A DNA stretch of 64,000 bases, taken from Cupriavidus pauculus. GTDB lineage: Bacteria; Pseudomonadota; Gammaproteobacteria; Burkholderiales; Burkholderiaceae. Shown here piece by piece: positions 1 to 8,090 of this stretch; position 1 is the first letter of the stretch, and each line of letters opens with the position of its first letter. Location of the stretch: positions 24,350 to 88,349 of the forward strand of contig NZ_VZOW01000022.1 in NCBI RefSeq assembly GCF_008801835.1, read 5' to 3'. Both the position numbers and the translations under genes were made by a program. The notes beneath the pieces are model-generated. The model saw nothing but the letters and a program-made list of their open reading frames with translations, had not been told where the DNA came from and did no database searches.

Positions 1-582
1 GCGCCGGGCGTGGGCAAGTCTTTCGTCAGCCTGAACTTTGCGGCGATCGCGGCCAAGGCTGGCCGCAAGGTGGTTTTGATCGATGCCGACCTGCGGCGCG
101 GCAACCTGAACCACAGCGTCGGCAAGCCGCGCACGCCAGGACTCACGGAGATCCTCACGGGCACGGCGTGGGAACAGGTGGTGCAGCGCGATGTGCAGCC
201 GGGCCTCGACTTCATCGCCACGGGCACCCAGCCGCCGCTGGCCGCCGATCTTCTCGAACATTCGGCGATGGGCGTCCTGCTGGAGGCGCTCAAGCAGCAA
301 TACGACCTGATCCTGCTCGATACGCCGCCAGTACTGGCGGCCACCGATGCGACGATCCTTGCCAAGCATGCCGGCGCGGTATTCGCGGTGGCGCGTGCCG
401 ACAGCACCACGGCGCGCGAGCTGATCGCCTCGCAGCGCGCGCTCAAGCAGGCCGGCAGCGACATCAAGGGCGTGTTGTTCAACGGCCTGCATGTCGAGGG
501 CCGCTGGTATCGCCCGCACTATCTGTACGGCAAGTATCGGTACATGAGCCAGTACGGTCGTCAGCACGGCAAGCGCGCGTAG
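1..582 (+). CDS. Wzc-like tyrosine autokinase, C-terminal part (5' cut by window)
   Basis: The frame is open from the first base and starts inside the Walker A motif (APGVGKS), so only the BY-kinase domain is in the window. Walker A' (VVLIDADLRRG) and Walker B (LILLDTPPV) follow in the usual order. The last 25 residues are rich in tyrosine (YRPHYLYGKYRYMSQYG), the C-terminal Tyr cluster that is autophosphorylated in Wzc/ExoP-type polysaccharide co-polymerases. The missing upstream part should carry the transmembrane Wzz domain. It controls chain length and export at the inner membrane. The GT2 gene follows 54 bp downstream on the same strand. A second Wzc-like protein at 8091-10511 lacks this Tyr cluster. 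Confidence 0.9.
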   Translation, partial: APGVGKSFVSLNFAAIAAKAGRKVVLIDADLRRGNLNHSVGKPRTPGLTEILTGTAWEQVVQRDVQPGLDFIATGTQPPLAADLLEHSAMGVLLEALKQQYDLILLDTPPVLAATDATILAKHAGAVFAVARADSTTARELIASQRALKQAGSDIKGVLFNGLHVEGRWYRPHYLYGKYRYMSQYGRQHGKRA

Positions 583-636
583 TTTCCACTTCCACCAATC
601 TGACACGGGCGCCTGCGTGCGCCCGGGGGAATCATC

Positions 637-1500
637 ATGAGCGGCATTTCCGTGCTGGTGCTGACCAAGAACGAACAACAGGACTTGCCCGGTTGCCTGC
701 GCAATGTGGCGTGGTCCGACGATGTGCACGTGTACGACTCGATGAGCACCGACCGCACGCTGGAGATTGCGCAGCAGTTCGGCGCGCACGTGACGCAGCG
801 GCCGTTCGACAACTGGTCCGCGCACCAGAACTGGGGCCTCAGGAACATTCCGTTCAAGCATCGCTGGGTCTACTACACCGATGCCGACGAACGCGCGTCG
901 CCGGAACTGATCGCCGCCATGCAGCAAGCCGTGGCCAATCCGGGCGACCATGTGGCCTTCCGGCTCGCGCGGCGCGATCACTTCATGGGGGGGTGGCTGC
1001 GCCACGTCACGCCGTCGCCGTTCAACATCCGCCTGTTCCGGCCCGAACGCATCCGCTATGAACGCCTGTGCAACCCGGTCACGCTGGTCGATGGGCAAAC
1101 CGGCGACATCGGCGGCATGCTCAATCACTACCCGTTCAGCAAGGGCATTGCGCACTGGTATGACAAGCACAACCGCTACAGCAGCTTCGAAGCCGAGCAG
1201 ATCCTGCTGAACCGGGCCGAGGGCGCGCAGTTCAGCCTGTGGCGCGCCTTCTTCGAAGGCGATCGCAACGAACGGCGCTTTCACCAGAAAGAGCTGTTCT
1301 ATCGGCTGCCATGCCGCCCGCTGGTGATGTTCCTGCTGCTGTACGTGCTGCGCGGCGGCTTTCTCGATGGCCGTGCCGGCTTCACGTATTCGATGTTGCG
1401 CGCCTTCTACGAATACATGATCGTGCTGAAGGTGCGCGAGCTGGAACGCCCTGCCGTGCGGGAAACCGATGCGCCCGAAGCGCAGGTCGAGATTCCCTGA
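637..1500 (+). CDS. Family 2 glycosyltransferase (WaaE/KdtX-like)
   Basis: The 287-residue protein opens with the GT-A fold signature (SVLVLTKNEQQDLPGCL) and has a metal/nucleotide-binding acidic motif in YYTDADERASPE near residue 88. Its length and the HWYDKHNRYSS region resemble the WaaE/KdtX-type LPS-core and EPS glycosyltransferases. The ATG follows GGGGGAATCATC. It is probably co-transcribed with the upstream tyrosine kinase gene and followed by a terminator hairpin. Donor and acceptor sugars cannot be read from sequence; a cytoplasmic, membrane-associated glycan assembly role is inferred from family and neighbours. Confidence 0.88.
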   Translation: MSGISVLVLTKNEQQDLPGCLRNVAWSDDVHVYDSMSTDRTLEIAQQFGAHVTQRPFDNWSAHQNWGLRNIPFKHRWVYYTDADERASPELIAAMQQAVANPGDHVAFRLARRDHFMGGWLRHVTPSPFNIRLFRPERIRYERLCNPVTLVDGQTGDIGGMLNHYPFSKGIAHWYDKHNRYSSFEAEQILLNRAEGAQFSLWRAFFEGDRNERRFHQKELFYRLPCRPLVMFLLLYVLRGGFLDGRAGFTYSMLRAFYEYMIVLKVRELERPAVRETDAPEAQVEIP

Positions 1501-1543
1501 GCCGCGCTGGGGCCGGATGGCCCGCCGTCCATAACAACCACGA

Positions 1544-1578
1544 ACGCCTGCGCGACGATCATGCCGCGCAGGCGTTTT
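1544..1578 (+). terminator. Rho-independent terminator after the GT2 gene
   Basis: Arms ACGCCTGCGC (1544-1553) and GCGCAGGCGT (1566-1575) pair perfectly across a 12-nt loop and run into TTTT. It lies between two convergent genes (GT2 on +, acetyltransferase on -). Confidence 0.75.
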
Positions 1579-1613
1579 ACGTTGTGTGTGGTGCCTGGTG
1601 CCTGGTGCCGCGC

Positions 1614-2186
1614 CTAGTCGTCGCGCCCTTGCTGGATATTGCGCGCTCGCTTGCCGATGGCGCGCGCCGGCATGCCGCCGTAGACGGTCCATGACGTGGG
1701 CAGCGATTTCGTCACCACCGCGCGCGGCGCGATGACCACGCCCTCGGGCAACGCCACGCCCGGCGAGATAAACGCTTCCGCGCACACCCACGCATACGCG
1801 CCGACGGTGATCGGGGCGGCGATCAATTGGAAATTGCTGCTGTTGTAGTCGTGCGAGCCCGCGCAGAGATGGGATCCCTGCGACACCACGCAGCGCGCAC
1901 CCAGATGGATATGCGCCATGTTGTACAGCGTCACGCCATCGGCCACGCCGGCGTAGTCGTCGATCGACAGTTGCCACGGCGCCCAGACCTTCACTGCGGG
2001 ATAGACATGCACATGGGCACCGATGCGAGCGCCAAACGCGCGCAGCAGGAAGCTGCGCCATGCGTGCAGCGGGCGCGGGCTGGGGCGGAACAACAGCAGC
2101 CAGGTCCAGTTCCACACCTGGCGCATGACGCGGTTCTGCAATGTGAACGTGGGACCGACCGATGGGTCGTCTTTGGCAACCAGCAT
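1614..2186 (-). CDS. WcaF-like polysaccharide O-acetyltransferase (left-handed beta-helix)
   Basis: The 190-residue protein has hexapeptide-repeat texture (ITVGAYAWVCAEAFISPGVALPEGVVIAPRAVVTKSLP) and the N-terminal RNRVMRQVWNWTWLLLFRPSP segment typical of WcaF/colanic-acid-type acetyltransferases. The family transfers acetyl from acetyl-CoA to sugar hydroxyls. A catalytic His is likely in CAGSHDYNS. The ATG lies three bases after the stop of the upstream glycosyltransferase gene, so it is the last gene of a flippase-GT4-acetyltransferase operon. Confidence 0.88.
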   Translation of the reverse strand: MLVAKDDPSVGPTFTLQNRVMRQVWNWTWLLLFRPSPRPLHAWRSFLLRAFGARIGAHVHVYPAVKVWAPWQLSIDDYAGVADGVTLYNMAHIHLGARCVVSQGSHLCAGSHDYNSSNFQLIAAPITVGAYAWVCAEAFISPGVALPEGVVIAPRAVVTKSLPTSWTVYGGMPARAIGKRARNIQQGRDD

Positions 2187-2189
2187 GAT

Positions 2190-3398
2190 TTACGTCTCGC
2201 TTGCCGCAAGCGCGCCATCGAGCGCCACTGCGCGCGATCTGCGCCCCGTCAGTTCCTCCATCAACGCCGCCACGCGCCCACCATAGAGCGACCAGCCGCC
2301 CAGGCTGCGTACGCGGCGCAACGCCGCGGCGCTCATCATTTCACGACGGTCGGGATCGTCGGCCAGCGCCTGCATGCGGGCCGTCAAGGCATCGACATCG
2401 CGGATCGGCACGATGAAGCCCTCTTCGCCATCGACAAACAGATCCTCGCCGCCGGAGTGATGGGTGCCGATCACCGGGCAGCCGCACGCCAGCGCCTGCG
2501 CCTGCACCAGTGCCAGGCCCTCTTCCACGCTGGGCAGCACCATCACGTGCGAACGGCTCATGATGTCCTTGAGCCGCGGCTGCGGCACCGCGCCGGTCAG
2601 CGTCACGCGGTCCATCGGCAAGCCGCTGCTGCGCAACCAGGCCAGCATCTGCGGCTCGCAGGCGCCGACGATCGTCAGCCGCTTTGCGCGATGCGTCAGC
2701 TTCGCGAACGCATGCAGCAGATACGGCACGCCCTTGCGGATATTCACGCCGCCCACGAACAGCACGTCGAACGTTGCCGGATCGGGCTCGGCCACCTTCT
2801 GGAAGCGGCTCAGGTTGACGCCGTAGGGAATCAGCCGCAGCTTGCGCTCCGGCACGCCCGCATCGACAAACGAGCGGTAGCTGAAGCTCGACGGCACGGT
2901 GATCACGTCGGCAAGCGCGTATTCGTGTTCCTCGCGGGCGATGACGCGCGCATCGGTGCGCTCGCGCGGAATGCCCCACAGGTCGTGTTCCTCGGAGAGG
3001 ATATCGTCCTGGACGCGGATATGCGAAGAACCGCGGTCGCAGATGTAGGCCGCGCCGCGCGCGTGCGCAATGCGCCCCGCGTCGCCGCCCGACGACGACA
3101 AGCCGGCATAGACGTCGCATTCGGGCAGATTGCGCGCCACGTAACGGCAGAACGATTCCAGGTTCCAGTGGCCCAGTTGGCGCATGAACGCCGAATCGTA
3201 GCCCCAGCGCGTGCCAAGCTGCACGTATGGCGCGTGCAGCCAGGGAAAGGTGTGGATCGACGCCTGCGGCAGGCCCTCGCCACGCAGCTTGAAGCGCGGG
3301 TAGCCGGTGAAGACCGTCAGGTCATGCCCGCGGGCATGCAGTTCTCGCGCCAGGTCGAAGGTATGAAACCTACCGATAGTGGACAGCGCTACTTTCAT
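2190..3398 (-). CDS. Family 4 (GT-B) glycosyltransferase
   Basis: This is a 402-residue protein. The N-terminal Rossmann domain starts KVALSTIGRFHTFDLARELHARG. The C-terminal GT1/GT4 domain holds DVLFVGGVNIRKGVPYLLHAF and the E-x7-E-like motif VLPSVEEGLALVQAQALACG. The ATG at 3398 was chosen over a TTG one codon upstream because GGAGGAG sits 4 nt before it. The start overlaps the end of the flippase gene by 29 bp, which suggests translational coupling. It should add one sugar to the lipid-linked repeat unit on the cytoplasmic face. Confidence 0.9.
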   Translation of the reverse strand: MKVALSTIGRFHTFDLARELHARGHDLTVFTGYPRFKLRGEGLPQASIHTFPWLHAPYVQLGTRWGYDSAFMRQLGHWNLESFCRYVARNLPECDVYAGLSSSGGDAGRIAHARGAAYICDRGSSHIRVQDDILSEEHDLWGIPRERTDARVIAREEHEYALADVITVPSSFSYRSFVDAGVPERKLRLIPYGVNLSRFQKVAEPDPATFDVLFVGGVNIRKGVPYLLHAFAKLTHRAKRLTIVGACEPQMLAWLRSSGLPMDRVTLTGAVPQPRLKDIMSRSHVMVLPSVEEGLALVQAQALACGCPVIGTHHSGGEDLFVDGEEGFIVPIRDVDALTARMQALADDPDRREMMSAAALRRVRSLGGWSLYGGRVAALMEELTGRRSRAVALDGALAASET

Positions 3399-4692
3399 CA
3401 ATCTCCTCCGCTTGGTTGTCCCGAGACAGGAATGTGCGGGCCGTGAGCCAGAAGCAAACGCTCATGGCAACCACTTCGCCGGCGATCATCGCCGCGACCA
3501 GGCCCATGATCTGGTAATGCGTGCCCAGCACGAACGCCAGCAGCAACGACGATGCGCTGACGAGCAGCGCCGCCACGCCAAGCCGGGCGTGCTGGTTGGT
3601 CGCCAGCAGGATCACGCGCGGGATATGCCACAGCCCCGCCAGCGCCGCGTAGCACAGGAACGCCGCCATGATCGATGCGTGAAACGGGATCTGGCCCTTG
3701 GTCCAGATCTTCAGCAGCAGCGGCGCGCAGACATAGAGCAGCGCACTGAGCGCGATGGCGCCCGCGCCGCCCAGCAGCGCCGATTGCAGCAGCAGGCGAC
3801 GCAGGTTGCGATGCTCGCCGCCGCCGAACATGCGGGCAAACTCGGGCCACAGCGCATGGCTCAGCGTCGAAGTGACCTGCACGGCCACGCGCGCCACAGT
3901 GCGATAGGTGTTGAACACGGCCACCGCTGCGGGCCCCAGCAGATGCGCGGTGAGCAATGTGAAGCCCTGAAAACTCAGCGCATTGGAGATCGGAAAACTC
4001 ATGAATGCGATCGACGGCCGGAGCATCGCGCGCACCTCGCGCCAGTCCGCGTCGCGCATGCCCCACGACAAGCCTGCGCCGGTGCGCGTACTGGTGCGGC
4101 TGACCCACAGCAGGGTCAGCACGCGCACTGCCAGCATGCCGAGCGCCACTGCCGAGAACGTGCCGGCCAGCAGCAGCCCGGCAATGCCGCCGAGCCATTC
4201 GGCCAGGCGCGACGTGACGTTGAGAGACATGCCCAGCGCGTAGCGGCTGGTCGACAGGAACGCCGCACCGGACAGCCCCGCTCCCAGCGACAGCAGCACG
4301 CCCGCGAGCAGCGCCGCCAGGGCCACGCGCATGTCGAGGCTGCCGAGCATCGACACCGGCAGCAGCAACGCGGCAGGGATCGCCAGCAGCGCGATCGTGG
4401 CGCACGTCAGCAGGATAAACATCTGCGCGCTCTGGAACACACGGTTGGCCCCGTGCATGTCGCCCGCGCCCGCCAGCATGCTCATGCGATTGCCGGCGAC
4501 GGTCACCATGCCCACATCGGCCATCGACAGATACGACGGAATTGCCGAGATCACCAGCCACGTGCCATACGTCCTGACGTCCCAATGGCTCAGGTAGATC
4601 GGCAGCGACACCAGCTGCATGACGATATTGGCCAGCTGGTCGTACGTATTGGCACCGACGCCGGCAATCACGCGCTTGACGATAGGAGTCAT
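3370..4692 (-). CDS. Wzx-like oligosaccharide flippase (polysaccharide transporter family)
   Basis: The 440-residue hydrophobic protein has about 12 predicted membrane segments and starts MTPIVKRVIAGVGANTYDQLANIVMQLVSLPIYL, the usual beginning of MATE/Wzx-type flippases. Short loops and scattered basic residues match the family length of 400-500 residues. AGGAAA lies upstream of the ATG. First gene of the operon flippase-GT4-acetyltransferase. The family moves undecaprenyl-PP-linked repeat units to the periplasmic face. Confidence 0.87.
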   Translation of the reverse strand: MTPIVKRVIAGVGANTYDQLANIVMQLVSLPIYLSHWDVRTYGTWLVISAIPSYLSMADVGMVTVAGNRMSMLAGAGDMHGANRVFQSAQMFILLTCATIALLAIPAALLLPVSMLGSLDMRVALAALLAGVLLSLGAGLSGAAFLSTSRYALGMSLNVTSRLAEWLGGIAGLLLAGTFSAVALGMLAVRVLTLLWVSRTSTRTGAGLSWGMRDADWREVRAMLRPSIAFMSFPISNALSFQGFTLLTAHLLGPAAVAVFNTYRTVARVAVQVTSTLSHALWPEFARMFGGGEHRNLRRLLLQSALLGGAGAIALSALLYVCAPLLLKIWTKGQIPFHASIMAAFLCYAALAGLWHIPRVILLATNQHARLGVAALLVSASSLLLAFVLGTHYQIMGLVAAMIAGEVVAMSVCFWLTARTFLSRDNQAEEIDESSAVHYR

Positions 4693-5066
4693 CGATCAGT
4701 GGTTTCCTGTGCGGTCGGGCGCTGGCATCGGCCCATCCATCGATATGCGAACGCGCGCATGCGGCAAAAATGCGCCGCAGCGCCAATACGTGGCCGCATT
4801 CGCGCGTGCGTACCTCAGAGTGTGGATGCGCGCGACGCATCCGTGGCTTGTCCTTATCTGTCCCGTGGACCGTGACCGAAGCTTGCCCCGTGCAGGACAC
4901 CCAAATCTGTTCGCTCCCCCACACGCTGGTGGCGCGTGCGCCGCTGCGTGCGTTGCTGCACAGAGCCCGCGCCGCGCGCCGTGCCACGCTGCGGTTCTGC
5001 GTCGTCGTCCACGCGGCCGACACCAATCACATCCCACTTGCGGAACACCCGAAGGAGCCCGTTGCC
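4693..5066. promoter_or_regulatory. Divergent intergenic region, flippase operon / FkbM gene
   Basis: This 374-bp gap separates divergent starts at 4692 and 5067 and must carry both promoters. I see no convincing -35/-10 pair or dyad operator. An upstream extension of the FkbM frame exists but lacks protein-like composition. Confidence 0.5.
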
Positions 5067-6008
5067 ATGCGCAAAGACACCATCCCGGCCGGCCCGCCAG
5101 CGTCGTACCACTATCGGCAGTCGCCCATCAGCCTGCTGATGGAGGAATGCCGCTTCGCGCTGTTCCGCAAGCTGACGCGGCACAGCCAGAACCTGTTCCT
5201 GCGCGGCTCCGACTTGATCTCGGTGGCGCCGCAGGTCACCGGCGTGCATGAGCCGCATATCCGCCGCTTTATCGACCATTGCGCCGACACCGGCTATGGC
5301 GATTTCCTGATCGATATCGGTGCCAATATCGGTCTCACGTCATGCCAGTCGGGGCGCAAGTTCCGGCAGGTGCACATGTTCGAGCCAAACCCCGACTGCT
5401 TCTCGATCCTGCAGGTCAACACGCGCATTTCGCTGGCTGGTTGCGATTACCACCTGCATCCGTACGGACTCGGCGACGCGGACGAACGCCGCACACTGTT
5501 CGTGCCGCGTCACAACTGGGGCGGCGCGTTCGTGCGCGACGCGCACAACAGCTATCCCGACGACGTGCTGGCCGGCAAGGACGGCTTCACGGAAATCGAC
5601 CCGCGCCGCTATCTGCAGATCGATATCCAGATTGCCGATGCGCGCAAGGCGCTCGGCGCGCTGTTCGACGACCTGCGCCAGGCCGGACTGGTTTCCGGCG
5701 TGATCAAGATCGATGTGGAAGGCTACGAACCGGTGGTGATCGACGCGATCGCCCGCAGCCTGCCGGCCGACATCCGCGCGATGATCGTGTTCGAGTGCTG
5801 GGACGAGCAGCTAGACCTGGAGCGGCTGCTGGCGCCGCTGGCCAGCCGCGCCTCGCTGTGGAAGATCGGCATGCGCAAGCGCTATGACGACCACTGGCCG
5901 CGCCTGCTCAAGCTGGCCGCATTCGCATTGTCGGACGGCCATACCTATGCGCTGTCCGATGTGCAGCCCGGCCACGCCAAGGGCGATCTGGTGCTGGAAA
6001 TCCACTGA
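5067..6008 (+). CDS. FkbM-family SAM-dependent methyltransferase
   Basis: The 313-residue protein has the SAM-binding motif DIGANIGLTSC (about residue 83), an acidic loop (VHMFEPNPDC) and the family hallmark GVIKIDVEGYEPVVIDAI. FkbM enzymes O-methylate sugars or natural products. The ATG at 5067 was chosen because AAGGAGCC lies 8 bp upstream and similarity-like composition begins there; the frame is open further upstream. Convergent with the hydrolase gene, 15 bp apart. In this context it probably methylates a sugar of the polysaccharide (inference). Confidence 0.88.
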   Translation: MRKDTIPAGPPASYHYRQSPISLLMEECRFALFRKLTRHSQNLFLRGSDLISVAPQVTGVHEPHIRRFIDHCADTGYGDFLIDIGANIGLTSCQSGRKFRQVHMFEPNPDCFSILQVNTRISLAGCDYHLHPYGLGDADERRTLFVPRHNWGGAFVRDAHNSYPDDVLAGKDGFTEIDPRRYLQIDIQIADARKALGALFDDLRQAGLVSGVIKIDVEGYEPVVIDAIARSLPADIRAMIVFECWDEQLDLERLLAPLASRASLWKIGMRKRYDDHWPRLLKLAAFALSDGHTYALSDVQPGHAKGDLVLEIH

Positions 6009-6023
6009 GCCAGCGCCGCGCCG

Positions 6024-7892
6024 CTAGCCCGCTGCTGCCGCCGCGGCACCGGGCGTGCCGGCCGGCTCGGCAGTCATCGACGTGGCGGCCGCCAGCGTGC
6101 CCTGGCGGCGCAGATTCTGCATCACGAAAGCCAGAAAGGTTTCGCGGCTGGGCGCCAGGATCATCGCGTGATCGAGTTGCGCGCAACGATGCGCGCCCAC
6201 GCACGGCAAATCGTGCAGATGCTGGAATCCCGCGCCAAAGCAGCGGACCGCCAGTTCCAGTCCGTGGTCATCCACGCCATACAGCAGATCGAGATGCACG
6301 CCGCGCAGGCTCAGACGCGCCATCGCGTCGCGCGCGAATTCCGCCTCGGCGTCGATCGGCGACGCGGCCGGCTGCGTTGGTGTCAGGCCCGGCGCCGACC
6401 GCATGACCAGCCGCCGGGCGCCTCTTGCCAGCACGGCGGCCATTTGCCGCACGGGAATATCGCCGCGCATCAGACGCTTCCAGTTGCGTGCGCTGCGCGC
6501 CGCGAACAGATAATCGCGCAGTGTGTCCGCACCGCTGTGCTCGGCTGTGTCGTCCTCGTCGCGCCACAGGAATTTCAGCGCGTTGGCCATCACCACGCCG
6601 GTCACATGCGGATTGGCCAGCGCCGCCTGCAGGCTCAGATACGCGCCGGAACACACCCCGGCCATCACGATGTGCGAATGGCCGCGTGCATGGGCCCAGT
6701 CGACGGCCGCGCTGACGTCGGCGCGCGGACGCGGCGCATAGGCGCGCGGCACACTCATGTCGCGCGCCGCGCCGGGGCTGTCGCCCAGCGTGGAGACATC
6801 GATGCGCAGCGCCGCAAACCCGCGCCGCGCCAACGCGCGCGATAGCAGTACGAACGCGCGTCCATCGCCAACATGATGACTGCCGCCGGTGTTGGGAAAG
6901 ATCACCAGCGCCGGCGCCGCGCCAGGCGCACTGTCGGCCGGTTCGCACAGCACGCCGAACTGCCGCCCGCCGTCAAACCATAGCGAGTGTTCGACCACGC
7001 CATCGACATCATGGCTGGCAATGATTTCAGTCGGCGTCGCGTGCGGCGTGGGCAACGGGGGCGATGCGGGCGATGCGGGCGCCGCGTTCGCGGCGTGCGG
7101 CGCGAGCCACCGCACCACCCGCCGCCACGACGCTTCCGGCACGGCGGAGACCTCGGGCGATTTCATCATCAGGCGACTGTCCAGGAAGTCGCATATCTGG
7201 ACCTGCGCGCCCGCCTGCTCGTAATGCCGGCCCAGCGCGGCCGCCTGCGACATGCTGCCCGGCGTATCGTCGAGCAGCAGCACATGTGGGGCCGGCGTGC
7301 CGGGCCGGCGTTCGAGCCGCAATGCGCCAATCTCGCGCATCGTCTCGGGCGCCAGCCGGTATGACAACACTTCAAGACCTTCGTCGTCGGCGGCAGGCTG
7401 CGGTGCGCTGCCGCCGTGCTCGGGCACGAAGAACGCGGTAAGCGCGCGCAGTTCGCGCAGGTAGCCGCGGCCGTTGACCACCGGCGCCATCAGCACCAGC
7501 GCGTCGGGCGCGTTGTTCTGGCGCGCAGCCATCGCGTCGGCCGCCAGCACGGCCAGCGTGGCGCCGAAGCGCCAGCCGCACAGCACCAGCCGGTCGACAT
7601 CGACCATGGCGCGCAGGGTCGCGCTGGCGGACACCACGTTCTGCACTGCGCGCGCCACGAAATCCTGCTCGCCACCCGCGCCCGCGGAATCGCCGGTGCC
7701 GTAGTAATCGAAGCGCAGCACGGACACGCCGGCCGCGGCGAGATCGTCGGCCAGATGGCGCAGGCCCCGGTGCGCCCACATCGCTTCGTGCAGTTGCGGC
7801 GCACACAGCACCACGCCCGTGGTGCTGCCTGGTGCCTCGCCCACGGCTTCATGCAGCCAGCCGGCGCATCCGTCGAACATGACCCGTTTCAT
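6024..7892 (-). CDS. Tandem alpha/beta-hydrolase protein of the EPS locus
   Basis: The 622-residue protein contains two alpha/beta-hydrolase halves. The first (residues ~1-250) has LRFDYYGTGDS and a nucleophile elbow reading CGWRFGA, with Arg where the catalytic Ser is expected. The second (~320-600) has LRIDVSTLGDS and elbow AGVCSGA, with Cys at the nucleophile position. Similar single-domain hydrolases accompany exosortase/EPS loci, but no exosortase is visible here. GAGGGC precedes the ATG at 7892. The gene follows wzc after 198 bp that contain a replication-type iteron. The substrate is unknown; the first half is probably not a classical esterase. Confidence 0.75.
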   Translation of the reverse strand: MKRVMFDGCAGWLHEAVGEAPGSTTGVVLCAPQLHEAMWAHRGLRHLADDLAAAGVSVLRFDYYGTGDSAGAGGEQDFVARAVQNVVSASATLRAMVDVDRLVLCGWRFGATLAVLAADAMAARQNNAPDALVLMAPVVNGRGYLRELRALTAFFVPEHGGSAPQPAADDEGLEVLSYRLAPETMREIGALRLERRPGTPAPHVLLLDDTPGSMSQAAALGRHYEQAGAQVQICDFLDSRLMMKSPEVSAVPEASWRRVVRWLAPHAANAAPASPASPPLPTPHATPTEIIASHDVDGVVEHSLWFDGGRQFGVLCEPADSAPGAAPALVIFPNTGGSHHVGDGRAFVLLSRALARRGFAALRIDVSTLGDSPGAARDMSVPRAYAPRPRADVSAAVDWAHARGHSHIVMAGVCSGAYLSLQAALANPHVTGVVMANALKFLWRDEDDTAEHSGADTLRDYLFAARSARNWKRLMRGDIPVRQMAAVLARGARRLVMRSAPGLTPTQPAASPIDAEAEFARDAMARLSLRGVHLDLLYGVDDHGLELAVRCFGAGFQHLHDLPCVGAHRCAQLDHAMILAPSRETFLAFVMQNLRRQGTLAAATSMTAEPAGTPGAAAAAAG

Positions 7893-8049
7893 CTGTGTGC
7901 CCTCTTCTGTCGTGCGACCGCTTGCGGCGGGTTGCGGCGGGAATCTCCCCGGCTTCGTCGTTACGTTCGTCTGCGGCCGAATCCGCATCGCTGCGCGCTG
8001 GCCACGTCGATCATCGGTGCCGCGCCCCGGCCGCACGTCGCTCCGGGCA

Positions 8050-8065
8050 CGCAGAAACGGGTACG
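8050..8065 (-). other. Dispersed iteron (exact consensus) in the wzc-hydrolase gap
   Basis: The 16-mer CGCAGAAACGGGTACG is the reverse complement of the origin iteron consensus CGTACCCGTTTCTGCG. It lies 34 kb left of the origin cluster between two co-directional EPS genes and shares the GCT extension seen at other dispersed copies. Confidence 0.8.
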
Positions 8066-8090
8066 CTCCGCGGTTAGCGCGGCACGATCC

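Noticed and set aside
1580..1615. Repeated GTGCCTG units
   Set aside because: Three short imperfect copies; chance-level simple repeat.
1827..3446. Long open frame on the plus strand opposite the GT4 gene
   Set aside because: His/Gln/Arg-rich shadow frame typical of high-GC DNA; the minus-strand gene has clear GT-B motifs.
4990..5005. GGTTCTGCG as a dispersed iteron
   Set aside because: Half-site only, lacking the CGTACCC part.
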